Assembly (NCBI GenBank): GCA_949126835.1
Contig: OX421495.1
Coordinates: 405,001 to 469,000 of the forward strand
From: Anisus vortex
Taxonomy: Eukaryota > Mollusca > Gastropoda > Planorbidae
Length of the DNA: 64,000 nucleotides
Direction: 5' to 3'
Shown here in pieces: positions 39,479 to 51,754 of the stretch. The position numbers were made by a program, and so were the translations under genes. The notes under the pieces are model-generated. The model was not told where the DNA came from. It searched no databases and saw only the letters and a list, made by a program, of their open reading frames with translations. Each line of letters opens with the position of its first letter. Positions within the stretch are counted from its first letter, which is position 1.

Positions 39479-40917
39479 TAACTACGAGTGTAATATTTTG
39501 TTCATTATTACAATAAACTACAAGTGTAATATTTTGTTCATTATTACAATAAACTACAAGTGTAATATTTTGTTCATTATTACAATAAACTACAAGTGTA
39601 ATATTTTGTTCATTATTACAATAAACTACAAGTGTAATATTTTGTTCATTATTACAATAAACTACAAGTGTAATATTTTGTTCATTATTACAATAAACTA
39701 CAAGTGTAATATTTTGTTCATTATTACAATAAACTACAAGTGTAATATTTTGTTCATTATTACAATAAACTACAAGTGTAATATTTTGTTCATTATTACA
39801 ATAAACTACAAGTGTAATATTTTGTTTATTATTACAATAAACTACAAGTGTAATATTTTGTTCATTATTACAATAAACTACAAGTGTAATATTTTGTTCA
39901 TTATTACAATAAACTACAAGTGTAATATTTTGTTCATTATTACAATAAACTACAAGTGTAATATTTTGTTCATTATTACAATAAACTACAAGTGTAATAT
40001 TTTGTTCATTATTACAATAAACTACAAGTGTAATATTTTGTTCATTATTACAATAAACTACAAGTGTAATATTTTGTTCATTATTACAATAAACTACAAG
40101 TGTAATATTTTGTTCATTATTACAATAAACTACAAGTGTAATATTTTGTTCATTATTACAATAAACTACAAGTGTAATATTTTGTTCATTATTACAATAA
40201 ACTACAAGTGTAATATTTTGTTCATTATTACAATAAACTACAAGTGTAATATTTTGTTTATTATTACAATAAACTACAAGTGTAATATTTTGTTCATTAT
40301 TACAATAAACTACAAGTGTAATATTTTGTTCATTATTACAATAAACTACAAGTGTAATATTTTGTTCATTATTACAATAAACTACAAGTGTAATATTTTG
40401 TTCATTATTACAATAAACTACAAGTGTAATATTTTGTTCATTATTACAATAAACTACAAGTGTAATATTTTGTTCATTATTACAATAAACTACAAGTGTA
40501 ATATTTTGTTCATTATTACAATAAACTACAAGTGTAATATTTTGTTCATTATTACAATAAACTACAAGTGTGATATTTTGTTCATTATTACAATAAACTA
40601 CAAGTGTAATATTTTGTTCATTATTACAATAAACTACAAGTGTAATATTTTGTTCATTATTACAATAAACTACAAGTGTGATATTTTGTTCATTATTACA
40701 ATAAACTACAAGTGTAATATTTTGTTTATTATTACAATAAACTACAAGTGTAATATTTTGTTCATTATTACAATAAACTACAAGTGTAATATTTTGTTTA
40801 TTATTACAATTCACTACAAGTGTAATATTTTGTTTATTATTACAATAAACTACAAGTGTAATATTTTGTTTATTATTACAATAAACTACAAGTGTAATAT
40901 TTTGTTCATTTTTACAA
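39479..40917. repeat. 36-bp satellite, about 40 copies
   Basis: The unit contains taatattttgttcattatta and caataaactacaagtg. It is almost uniform; the main change is ttcatt to tttatt. The unit is a multiple of three and lacks stops in one frame on each strand, giving a 523-codon plus frame and a 453-codon minus frame that I regard as artefacts. The array ends at the first base of the Helitron-like element at 40918. Confidence 0.97.
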
Positions 40918-41353
40918 TCTATATATATAAAAAGACAGTGTTAAGCCCCGCGAGGATCCCCATTGGTCAATTTGAAAACACGTGTGTCACTGACCTATCT
41001 AGGCCTAGTCCAATATACTGTCTAATAATTTTTCACATCGGACATGTGTCTTCGATAGCTCAGTGGTAAACGTAGTGGACTGCTAAACGGCCGACCAGGG
41101 TTCGATTCTCCAGTCAGACTAATTTTTTTTTTTTCGACAATTAATTTTTCAAACTTTTAAAAACAAAAGACATTGTAAATCTATAGGCAATATAGATTTT
41201 GTTAAATAAAAATATTTGACTATTTTTTTTACCCTATTACAATATTTATTTACTTTCCTAAAAGTATTCAGTAAGTGTAGTTTATAAATTTGTTATCTGC
41301 ACCCCAGACAGTCCTTTTTTTTTCACCCGGGCAACGCCGGGCAATGTAGCTTG
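40918..41353 (+). mobile_element. short Helitron-like element (436 bp)
   Basis: The 5' end reads tctatatatataaaaag immediately after an A, as Helitrons do (5' TC, insertion between A and T). The 3' end has a hairpin cccgggcaacgccggg (41326-41341), eight bases, then CTTG, followed by T. This is close to the CTRR terminus with the hairpin at the expected distance. There is no Rep or helicase coding, so it is non-autonomous. It carries the tRNA-like sequence at 41048-41120. The last bases CTTG rather than CTAG lower the confidence. Confidence 0.6.
41048..41120 (+). other. tRNA-like sequence with box A and box B (tRNA pseudogene or SINE head)
   Basis: Box A tagctcagtgg and box B ggttcgattct lie at tRNA spacing. 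The middle part tggactgctaaac resembles an anticodon arm with GCT in the loop, as in serine tRNA. The acceptor and T stems pair poorly (the outer four acceptor pairs form, the inner ones do not), so it should not be a working tRNA. It is related to the minus-strand dimer at 1079-1190 through gtc(t/c)tcg, tagct(c/g)agtgg, ggactgc and ggttcgattctcca. Confidence 0.6.
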
Positions 41354-41536
41354 TATGAAATATTTTCAGTAATATCAAGACTTCATTTTTTACTTGAAAA
41401 ATCTCCCTGAAGACTTCTTAGATAACTGATATAAAGTAAACCCAAACTAATAGAAAGTGAAATCCTGACCAAACCTTGTGTTGACTTTAGACAGTTTGAA
41501 GCAATGTGTGCCCAGGTCTTCGACTAAAGGGCACCG

Positions 41537-44500
41537 AAATGATTTGCCCCGGAAGTGTTTACTCTGCTATTAAATGATTTGCCCCGGAAGTGTTTACTCT
41601 GCTATTAAATGATTTGCCCCGGAAGTGTTTACTCTGCTATTAAATGATTTGCCCCGGAAGTGTTTACTCTGCTATTAAATGATTTGCCCCGGAAGTGTTT
41701 ACTCTGCTATTAAATGATTTGCCCCGGAAGTGTTTACTCTGCTATTAAATGATTTGCCCCGGAAGTGTTTACTCTGCTATTAAATGATTTGCCCCGGAAG
41801 TGTTTACTCTGCTATTAAATGATTTGCCCCGGAAGTGTTTACTCTGCTATTAAATGATTTGCCCCGGAAGTGTTTACTCTGCTATTAAATGATTTGCCCC
41901 GGAAGTGTTTACTCTGCTATTAAATGATTTGCCCCGGAAGTGTTTACTCTGCTATTAAATGATTTGCCCCGGAAGTGTTTACTCTGCTATTAAATGATTT
42001 GCCCCGGAAGTGTTTACTCTGCTATTAAATGATTTGCCCCGGAAGTGTTTACTCTGCTATTAAATGATTTGCCCCGGAAGTGTTTACTCTGCTATTAAAT
42101 GATTTGCCCCGGAAGTGTTTACTCTGCTATTAAATGATTTGCCCCGGAAGTGTTTACTCTGCTATTAAATGATTTGCCCCGGAAGTGTTTACTCTGCTAT
42201 TAAATGATTTGCCCCGGAAGTGTTTACTCTGCTATTAAATGATTTGCCCCGGAAGTGTTTACTCTGCTATTAAATGATTTGCCCCGGAAGTGTTTACTCT
42301 GCTATTAAATGATTTGCCCCGGAAGTGTTTACTCTGCTATTAAATGATTTGCCCCGGAAGTGTTTACTCTGCTATTAAATGATTTGCCCCGGAAGTGTTT
42401 ACTCTGCTATTAAATGATTTGCCCCGGAAGTGTTTACTCTGCTATTAAATGATTTGCCCCGGAAGTGTTTACTCTGCTATTAAATGATTTGCCCCGGAAG
42501 TGTTTACTCTGCTATTAAATGATTTGCCCCGGAAGTGTTTACTCTGCTATTAAATGATTTGCCCCGGAAGTGTTTACTCTGCTATTAAATGATTTGCCCC
42601 GGAAGTGTTTACTCTGCTATTAAATGATTTGCCCCGGAAGTGTTTACTCTGCTATTAAATGATTTGCCCCGGAAGTGTTTACTCTGCTATTAAATGATTT
42701 GCCCCGGAAGTGTTTACTCTGCTATTAAATGATTTGCCCCGGAAGTGTTTACTCTGCTATTAAATGATTTGCCCCGGAAGTGTTTACTCTGCTATTAAAT
42801 GATTTGCCCCGGAAGTGTTTACTCTGCTATTAAATGATTTGCCCCGGAAGTGTTTACTCTGCTATTAAATGATTTGCCCCGGAAGTGTTTACTCTGCTAT
42901 TAAATGATTTGCCCCGGAAGTGTTTACTCTGCTATTAAATGATTTGCCCCGGAAGTGTTTACTCTGCTATTAAATGATTTGCCCCGGAAGTGTTTACTCT
43001 GCTATTAAATGATTTGCCCCGGAAGTGTTTACTCTGCTATTAAATGATTTGCCCCGGAAGTGTTTACTCTGCTATTAAATGATTTGCCCCGGAAGTGTTT
43101 ACTCTGCTATTAAATGATTTGCCCCGGAAGTGTTTACTCTGCTATTAAATGATTTGCCCCGGAAGTGTTTACTCTGCTATTAAATGATTTGCCCCGGAAG
43201 TGTTTACTCTGCTATTAAATGATTTGCCCCGGAAGTGTTTACTCTGCTATTAAATGATTTGCCCCGGAAGTGTTTACTCTGCTATTAAATGATTTGCCCC
43301 GGAAGTGTTTACTCTGCTATTAAATGATTTGCCCCGGAAGTGTTTACTCTGCTATTAAATGATTTGCCCCGGAAGTGTTTACTCTGCTATTAAATGATTT
43401 GCCCCGGAAGTGTTTACTCTGCTATTAAATGATTTGCCCCGGAAGTGTTTACTCTGCTATTAAATGATTTGCCCCGGAAGTGTTTACTCTGCTATTAAAT
43501 GATTTGCCCCGGAAGTGTTTACTCTGCTATTAAATGATTTGCCCCGGAAGTGTTTACTCTGCTATTAAATGATTTGCCCCGGAAGTGTTTACTCTGCTAT
43601 TAAATGATTTGCCCCGGAAGTGTTTACTCTGCTATTAAATGATTTGCCCCGGAAGTGTTTACTCTGCTATTAAATGATTTGCCCCGGAAGTGTTTACTCT
43701 GCTATTAAATGATTTGCCCCGGAAGTGTTTACTCTGCTATTAAATGATTTGCCCCGGAAGTGTTTACTCTGCTATTAAATGATTTGCCCCGGAAGTGTTT
43801 ACTCTGCTATTAAATGATTTGCCCCGGAAGTGTTTACTCTGCTATTAAATGATTTGCCCCGGAAGTGTTTACTCTGCTATTAAATGATTTGCCCCGGAAG
43901 TGTTTACTCTGCTATTAAATGATTTGCCCCGGAAGTGTTTACTCTGCTATTAAATGATTTGCCCCGGAAGTGTTTACTCTGCTATTAAATGATTTGCCCC
44001 GGAAGTGTTTACTCTGCTATTAAATGATTTGCCCCGGAAGTGTTTACTCTGCTATTAAATGATTTGCCCCGGAAGTGTTTACTCTGCTATTAAATGATTT
44101 GCCCCGGAAGTGTTTACTCTGCTATTAAATGATTTGCCCCGGAAGTGTTTACTCTGCTATTAAATGATTTGCCCCGGAAGTGTTTACTCTGCTATTAAAT
44201 GATTTGCCCCGGAAGTGTTTACTCTGCTATTAAATGATTTGCCCCGGAAGTGTTTACTCTGCTATTAAATGATTTGCCCCGGAAGTGTTTACTCTGCTAT
44301 TAAATGATTTGCCCCGGAAGTGTTTACTCTGCTATTAAATGATTTGCCCCGGAAGTGTTTACTCTGCTATTAAATGATTTGCCCCGGAAGTGTTTACTCT
44401 GCTATTAAATGATTTGCCCCGGAAGTGTTTACTCTGCTATTAAATGATTTGCCCCGGAAGTGTTTACTCTGCTATTAAATGATTTGCCCCGGAAGTGTTT

Positions 44501-47454
44501 ACTCTGCTATTAAATGATTTGCCCCGGAAGTGTTTACTCTGCTATTAAATGATTTGCCCCGGAAGTGTTTACTCTGCTATTAAATGATTTGCCCCGGAAG
44601 TGTTTACTCTGCTATTAAATGATTTGCCCCGGAAGTGTTTACTCTGCTATTAAATGATTTGCCCCGGAAGTGTTTACTCTGCTATTAAATGATTTGCCCC
44701 GGAAGTGTTTACTCTGCTATTAAATGATTTGCCCCGGAAGTGTTTACTCTGCTATTAAATGATTTGCCCCGGAAGTGTTTACTCTGCTATTAAATGATTT
44801 GCCCCGGAAGTGTTTACTCTGCTATTAAATGATTTGCCCCGGAAGTGTTTACTCTGCTATTAAATGATTTGCCCCGGAAGTGTTTACTCTGCTATTAAAT
44901 GATTTGCCCCGGAAGTGTTTACTCTGCTATTAAATGATTTGCCCCGGAAGTGTTTACTCTGCTATTAAATGATTTGCCCCGGAAGTGTTTACTCTGCTAT
45001 TAAATGATTTGCCCCGGAAGTGTTTACTCTGCTATTAAATGATTTGCCCCGGAAGTGTTTACTCTGCTATTAAATGATTTGCCCCGGAAGTGTTTACTCT
45101 GCTATTAAATGATTTGCCCCGGAAGTGTTTACTCTGCTATTAAATGATTTGCCCCGGAAGTGTTTACTCTGCTATTAAATGATTTGCCCCGGAAGTGTTT
45201 ACTCTGCTATTAAATGATTTGCCCCGGAAGTGTTTACTCTGCTATTAAATGATTTGCCCCGGAAGTGTTTACTCTGCTATTAAATGATTTGCCCCGGAAG
45301 TGTTTACTCTGCTATTAAATGATTTGCCCCGGAAGTGTTTACTCTGCTATTAAATGATTTGCCCCGGAAGTGTTTACTCTGCTATTAAATGATTTGCCCC
45401 GGAAGTGTTTACTCTGCTATTAAATGATTTGCCCCGGAAGTGTTTACTCTGCTATTAAATGATTTGCCCCGGAAGTGTTTACTCTGCTATTAAATGATTT
45501 GCCCCGGAAGTGTTTACTCTGCTATTAAATGATTTGCCCCGGAAGTGTTTACTCTGCTATTAAATGATTTGCCCCGGAAGTGTTTACTCTGCTATTAAAT
45601 GATTTGCCCCGGAAGTGTTTACTCTGCTATTAAATGATTTGCCCCGGAAGTGTTTACTCTGCTATTAAATGATTTGCCCCGGAAGTGTTTACTCTGCTAT
45701 TAAATGATTTGCCCCGGAAGTGTTTACTCTGCTATTAAATGATTTGCCCCGGAAGTGTTTACTCTGCTATTAAATGATTTGCCCCGGAAGTGTTTACTCT
45801 GCTATTAAATGATTTGCCCCGGAAGTGTTTACTCTGCTATTAAATGATTTGCCCCGGAAGTGTTTACTCTGCTATTAAATGATTTGCCCCGGAAGTGTTT
45901 ACTCTGCTATTAAATGATTTGCCCCGGAAGTGTTTACTCTGCTATTAAATGATTTGCCCCGGAAGTGTTTACTCTGCTATTAAATGATTTGCCCCGGAAG
46001 TGTTTACTCTGCTATTAAATGATTTGCCCCGGAAGTGTTTACTCTGCTATTAAATGATTTGCCCCGGAAGTGTTTACTCTGCTATTAAATGATTTGCCCC
46101 GGAAGTGTTTACTCTGCTATTAAATGATTTGCCCCGGAAGTGTTTACTCTGCTATTAAATGATTTGCCCCGGAAGTGTTTACTCTGCTATTAAATGATTT
46201 GCCCCGGAAGTGTTTACTCTGCTATTAAATGATTTGCCCCGGAAGTGTTTACTCTGCTATTAAATGATTTGCCCCGGAAGTGTTTACTCTGCTATTAAAT
46301 GATTTGCCCCGGAAGTGTTTACTCTGCTATTAAATGATTTGCCCCGGAAGTGTTTACTCTGCTATTAAATGATTTGCCCCGGAAGTGTTTACTCTGCTAT
46401 TAAATGATTTGCCCCGGAAGTGTTTACTCTGCTATTAAATGATTTGCCCCGGAAGTGTTTACTCTGCTATTAAATGATTTGCCCCGGAAGTGTTTACTCT
46501 GCTATTAAATGATTTGCCCCGGAAGTGTTTACTCTGCTATTAAATGATTTGCCCCGGAAGTGTTTACTCTGCTATTAAATGATTTGCCCCGGAAGTGTTT
46601 ACTCTGCTATTAAATGATTTGCCCCGGAAGTGTTTACTCTGCTATTAAATGATTTGCCCCGGAAGTGTTTACTCTGCTATTAAATGATTTGCCCCGGAAG
46701 TGTTTACTCTGCTATTAAATGATTTGCCCCGGAAGTGTTTACTCTGCTATTAAATGATTTGCCCCGGAAGTGTTTACTCTGCTATTAAATGATTTGCCCC
46801 GGAAGTGTTTACTCTGCTATTAAATGATTTGCCCCGGAAGTGTTTACTCTGCTATTAAATGATTTGCCCCGGAAGTGTTTACTCTGCTATTAAATGATTT
46901 GCCCCGGAAGTGTTTACTCTGCTATTAAATGATTTGCCCCGGAAGTGTTTACTCTGCTATTAAATGATTTGCCCCGGAAGTGTTTACTCTGCTATTAAAT
47001 GATTTGCCCCGGAAGTGTTTACTCTGCTATTAAATGATTTGACCCGGAAGTGTTTACTCTGCTATTAAATGATTTGCCCCGGAAGTGTTTACTCTGCTAT
47101 TAAATGATTTGCCCCGGAAGTGTTTACTCTGCTATTAAATGATTTGCCCCGGAAGTGTTTACTCTGCTATTAAATGATTTGCCCCGGAAGTGTTTACTCT
47201 GCTATTAAATGATTTGACCCGGAAGTGTTTACTCTGCTATTAAATGATTTGCCCCGGAAGTGTTTACTCTGCTATTAAATGATTTGCCCCGGAAGTGTTT
47301 ACTCTGCTATTAAATGATTTGCCCCGGAAGTGTTTACTCTGCTATTAAATGATTTGACCCGGAAGTGTTTACTCTGCTATTAAATGATTTGCCCCGGAAG
47401 TGTTTACTCTGCTATTAAATGATTTGCCCCGGAAGTGTTTACTCTGCTATTAAA
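41537..47454. repeat. 35-bp satellite, about 169 copies, nearly perfectly homogeneous
   Basis: The unit contains gatttgccccggaagtg and tttactctgctattaaat. Reading 5.9 kb I found only one kind of deviation: ttgcccc to ttgaccc at 47042, 47217 and 47357, all in the last 420 bp and spaced by whole units (175 and 140 bp). The unit has one CpG, conserved throughout. It is unrelated to the 35-bp array at 22938-24408. Confidence 0.98.
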
Positions 47455-48089
47455 CACGAGAAAGTTGTTTTATTTACTTTCGGAGACCCGGAGCTTTGGG
47501 CGAGTAATTAAAAGACAATAGGTTGTAGAGTGATGCTTTGGCGGGGGGGGGGGCGTAGTGACAGTACACTATGGGGTGTAGGGACAGTGGCGTAAGGGCG
47601 GTACACTGGATAAAAAGACTTCTTCCATGGGCTTTAATAAAAGTCTTTTTTATCGGGGGGGGGGGGGAAGGGGGAATATACGTATAATATTACTGGATAG
47701 GTCAAAATCGTTTGGATATAAAACAGTTTCCTTGAGAAAGTTCTTTGAGTACAGACATACAGATCGTGAAATGACATTATAGCGTTTTCTCAGTTTTCCG
47801 CATACAATTTTTCTTTATTTCTAAATCGTTTCCGTACAAGTAGTAATCTCTGATGATTCAATCATTTTATTTATGTATTATTTTTTGTAGCAGAGAATGG
47901 TAAGAATGTTTAGGCCTACACAATCTTATATTCTATCTATATCTTACATTCTTCTTATATCATATATGGCTATTAAATTCATCTTATATCCTATCTAAAT
48001 TATATAGGCCCTACTATGTTAATGCTGTAATCTAAATCATCACTCAGAAACTAAATATATTAAAATAAACATACTATCTAAAACGTCCT
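47455..48089. other. no recognisable gene; two poly-G runs
   Basis: Unique sequence with G runs at 47543-47553 and 47655-47667. No coding signal. Confidence 0.6.
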
Positions 48090-48565
48090 GTGTGTTTAAA
48101 CGCACTGTAAATAAGTGTTTATATGAACGTGTGTTTAAACGCACTGTAAATAAGTGTTTATATTAACGTGTGTTTAAACGCACTGTAAATAGCTGTTTAT
48201 ATTAACGAGTGTTTAAACGCACTGTAAATAAGTGTTTATATTAGCGTGTGTTTAAAGGCACTGTAAATAATTATTTTTTTAAACGTGTGTGTAAATGCAT
48301 TGTAAATAAGTGTTTTTATTAACGTGTGTTTAAACGCACTGTAAAAAGGTGTTTATATTAACGTGTGCTTAAACGCTATGTAAAAAGTGTTTATATGAAC
48401 GTATGTTTAAACGCGCTGTAAATAAGTGTTTATATTGACGTGTGTTTAAACGCACTGTAAATAAGTGTTTATATTAACGTGTGTTTAAACGCACTGTAAA
48501 TAAGTGTTTACATTTACGTGTGTTTAAACGCACTGTAAATAAGTGTTTATATTAACGTGTGTTTA
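48090..48565. repeat. 39-bp satellite, about 12 copies
   Basis: The unit contains gtgtgtttaaacgcactg and taaataagtgtttatattaa. The central copies (48250-48400) are more diverged than the outer ones. Confidence 0.96.
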
Positions 48566-49412
48566 CAACGCTAACGGTGGGAAATGCTTTATCCAATATT
48601 CTCACTTTACGAAAATGTAAATTTAAACTATAACATTGCATGCGTTCTCTGTCAAACGTTTTTATTCCCAGTACCACTATCTCGTGACTTAGCTCTAGGA
48701 TAATTGACTTTTGCTGGTAATAACTATAGGCTCAGTCTTTTTTCCAAGTGTCATAACTATGTCCTAACCGGTAATAGCATCTACCGAATCTATCGATGTT
48801 TCTTTTCCGAAGTATTTGCCAAAGAAATATTTTCAAATAAGAAAACTTAAATATTTTATATTTCTACAAAAATAAAAAAAACTTTTCAATAAATAATTAT
48901 GTCGGTCATTTTTGCCAAAGTCCTGACTTCCGTACTTTTAGAGTTGTAAGTAAACGTATAATGGAGCAAGTTTGTGTGTGTGTGTGTGGGGGGGTATTTA
49001 TATGATAGTGAAAGACTAGTTGTCGTTACTAATCGGTTCGTGCTAGGAATGGTAAAAGAAAACCCAATTTCCGGTTTTCGGCTTTAGAACCGAATAAAGA
49101 TTTTCAAACTTAAAACCAATTTTTTTGTTTTGTTGGAAGTTTTGTAAGAGAAATGCAATATTGTGTCCAGGGTTATTTTCTTTTCGTACTTGAAGAAATA
49201 TTTTAAAACCATGCTTGATATTACATTTATAATAACTATGCTATATATATAGTTAAACTTTATGCATAAATTCAATACATCAAGAATGAATTAATCGGGC
49301 TGGTATTTAAGAAGGTATTCATCTAAAGATACATCTAGGAAGCCAAATCGCAAAAGTAAAAAAAAAAAGACAAAAAAGTCACTTGTCTTTAAATAAACCA
49401 ATTGGGATCGGA
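48566..49412. other. no recognisable gene
   Basis: AT-rich unique DNA with a short GT run ending in G at about 48970-48994. Nothing supportable seen. Confidence 0.6.
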
Positions 49413-51281
49413 CAGTCTACTAGATAGAATTGACTACAGTCTACTAGATAGAATTGACTACAGTCTACTAGATAGAATTGACTACAGTCTACTAGATAGA
49501 ATTGACTACAGTCTACTAGATAGTCTACTAGATAGAATTGACTACAGTCTACTAGATAGAATTGACTACAGTCTACTAGATAGAATTGACTACAGTCTAC
49601 TAGATAGAACTGACTACAGTCTACTAGATAGAATTGACTACAGTCTACTAGATAGAACTGACTACAGTCTACTAGATAGAATTGACTACAGTCTACTAGA
49701 TAGAATTGACTACAGTCTACTAGATAGAATTGACTACAGTCTACTAGATAGAATTGACTACAGTCTACTAGATAGAATTGACTACAGTCTACTAGATAGA
49801 ATTGACTACAGTCTACTAGATAGAATTGACTACAGTCTACTAGATAGAATTGACTACAGTCTACTAGATAGAATTGACTACAGTCTACTAGATAGAAATG
49901 ACTACAGTCTACTAGATAGAATTGACTAGTCTACTAGATAGAATTGACTACAGTCTACTAGATAGAATTGACCAGTCTACTAGATAGAATTGACTACAGT
50001 CTACTAGATAGAAATGACTGCAGTCTACTAGATAGAATTGACTACAGTCTACTAGATAGAATTGACTACAGTCTACTAGATAGATTTGACTACAGTCTAC
50101 TAGATAGATTTGACTACAGTCTACTAGATAGAATTGACTACAGTCTACTAGATAGAATTGACTACAGTCTACTAGATAGAATTGACTGCACTCTTCTAGA
50201 TAGAATTGACTACAGTCTACTAGATAGAATTGACTACAGTCTACTAGATAGAATTGACTACAGTCTACTAGATAGAATTGACTGCAGTCTACTAGATAGA
50301 ATTGACTGCAGTCTACTAGATAGAATTGACTACAGTCTACTAGATAGAATTGACTACAGTCTACTAGATAGAATTGACTACAGTCTACTAGATAGAATTG
50401 ACTGCAGTCTACTAGATAGAATTGACTGCAGTCTACTAGATAGAATTGACTACAGTCTACTAGATAGATTTGACTACAGTCTACTAGATAGAATTGACTA
50501 CAGTCTACTAGATAGAATTGACTACAGTCTACTAGATAGAATTGACTACAGTCTACTAGATAGAATTGACTGCAGTCTACTAGATAGAATTGACTGCAGT
50601 CTACTAGATAGAATTGACTGCAGTCTACTAGATAGAATTGACTACAGTCTACTAGATAGAAATGACTACAGTCTACTAGATAGAATTGACTGCAGTCTAC
50701 TAGATAGAATTGACTACAGTCTACTAGATAGAATTGACTGCAGTCTACTAGATAGAATTGACTACAGTCTACTAGATAGAATTGACTACAGTCTACTAGA
50801 TAGAATTGACTGCAGTCTACTAGATAGAATTGACTACAGTCTACTAGATAGAATTGACTACAGTCTACTAGATAGAATTGACTACAGTCTACTAGATAGA
50901 ATTGACTACAGTCGACTAGATAGAATTGACTACAGTCTACTAGATAGAATTGACTGCAGTCTACTAGATAGATTTGACTACAGTCTACTAGATAGAATTG
51001 ACTACAGTCTACTAGATAGAATTGACTACAGTCTACTAGATAGAATTGACTACAGTCTACTAGATAGAATTGACTACAGTCTACTAGATAGAATTGACTA
51101 CAGTCTACTAGATAGAATTGACTACAGTCTACTAGATAGAATTGACTACAGTCTACTAGATAGAATTGACTACAGTCTACTAGATAGAATTGACTACAGT
51201 CTACTAGATAGAATTGACTACAGTCTACTAGATAGAATTGACTACAGTCTACTAGATAGAATTGACTGCAGTCTACTAGAT
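49413..51281. repeat. 24-bp satellite, about 78 copies
   Basis: The unit contains tctactagatagaattgac followed by tacag, with a gactgcag variant. The unit length is a multiple of three and encodes a repeating SLLDRIDY on the plus strand and YLVDCSQF on the minus strand, giving frames of 490 and 460 codons. Three irregular units (12 bp missing near 49518, and 2 bp missing near 49927 and 49970) would break any protein frame, which argues against coding. Confidence 0.97.
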
Positions 51282-51282
51282 A

Positions 51283-51560
51283 CAATAACAATCTGTTGCA
51301 AAGCTCAGATAAACATAAAGACAAAAACACTTTCCTTGTCCTTTATGCGAGAACAAATGCATATAAGTACTCTTTCTTCCCGAGTGGCATTCGGGCATGT
51401 AATAGGTTGCCTGAACAAACCAGGAAAACCAGTAACTTAACATCATTTAAAACATTAATAAAAATGCAAGACTAGACTCGGACCACGGATGAGCGTAGGA
51501 CGCAATAATCTTCTTTATAGAAGGAGCGTCTGTAATGTATAAGATAAGGTAAGATAGAAT
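51283..51560 (+). pseudogene. non-LTR retrotransposon pol C-terminus and 3' tail, 5'-truncated
   Basis: Begins immediately where the 24-bp satellite stops. The stretch acaatctgttgcaaagctca and the later cccgagtggcattcggg, gttgcctgaacaa, aaaaccagtaacttaac, and taggacgcaataatcttc align with the copy at 17100-17355. The IRxWNxLP motif is destroyed (W and N codons read as stops or changes: gggcatgtaataggttgcc). The tail ends in gtataagataaggtaagata, a short 3' repeat. No functional product. Confidence 0.75.
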
Positions 51561-51754
51561 TGGCTACGACGTTCATTGAGTTTGTATAATGAATATATTT
51601 AGACAAATTTGTTCTGTTTTGGATTCTCTGTTGAGTTTTAGAATAACGGATATAAAAATTTGACTTTCTTGAACTGTCTTTTGTTAACCTTACATTTGTT
51701 GATGTTATTGTTGATTTATGCAAACTTCTAATTCAACTGGTTCTCAATCTCTAG

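Noticed and set aside
39453..41069. Open frames of 523 (plus) and 453 (minus) codons
   Set aside because: They coincide with a 36-bp array whose unit is a multiple of three and lacks stops on both strands; they show no codon-level constraint and run into a transposon.
41048..41120. Functional serine tRNA gene
   Set aside because: Inner acceptor and T-stem pairs do not form, there is no long variable arm as serine tRNAs need, and it lies within a transposon-like element.
41537..47454. CRISPR-like array of 35-bp repeats
   Set aside because: The repeats are contiguous with no unique spacers, no cas-like genes, and the context is an animal genome.
49402..51440. Frames of 175, 490 and 460 codons in the 24-bp array
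   Set aside because: Repeat artefact on both strands; irregular units break the frame and one frame runs on into a retrotransposon tail.
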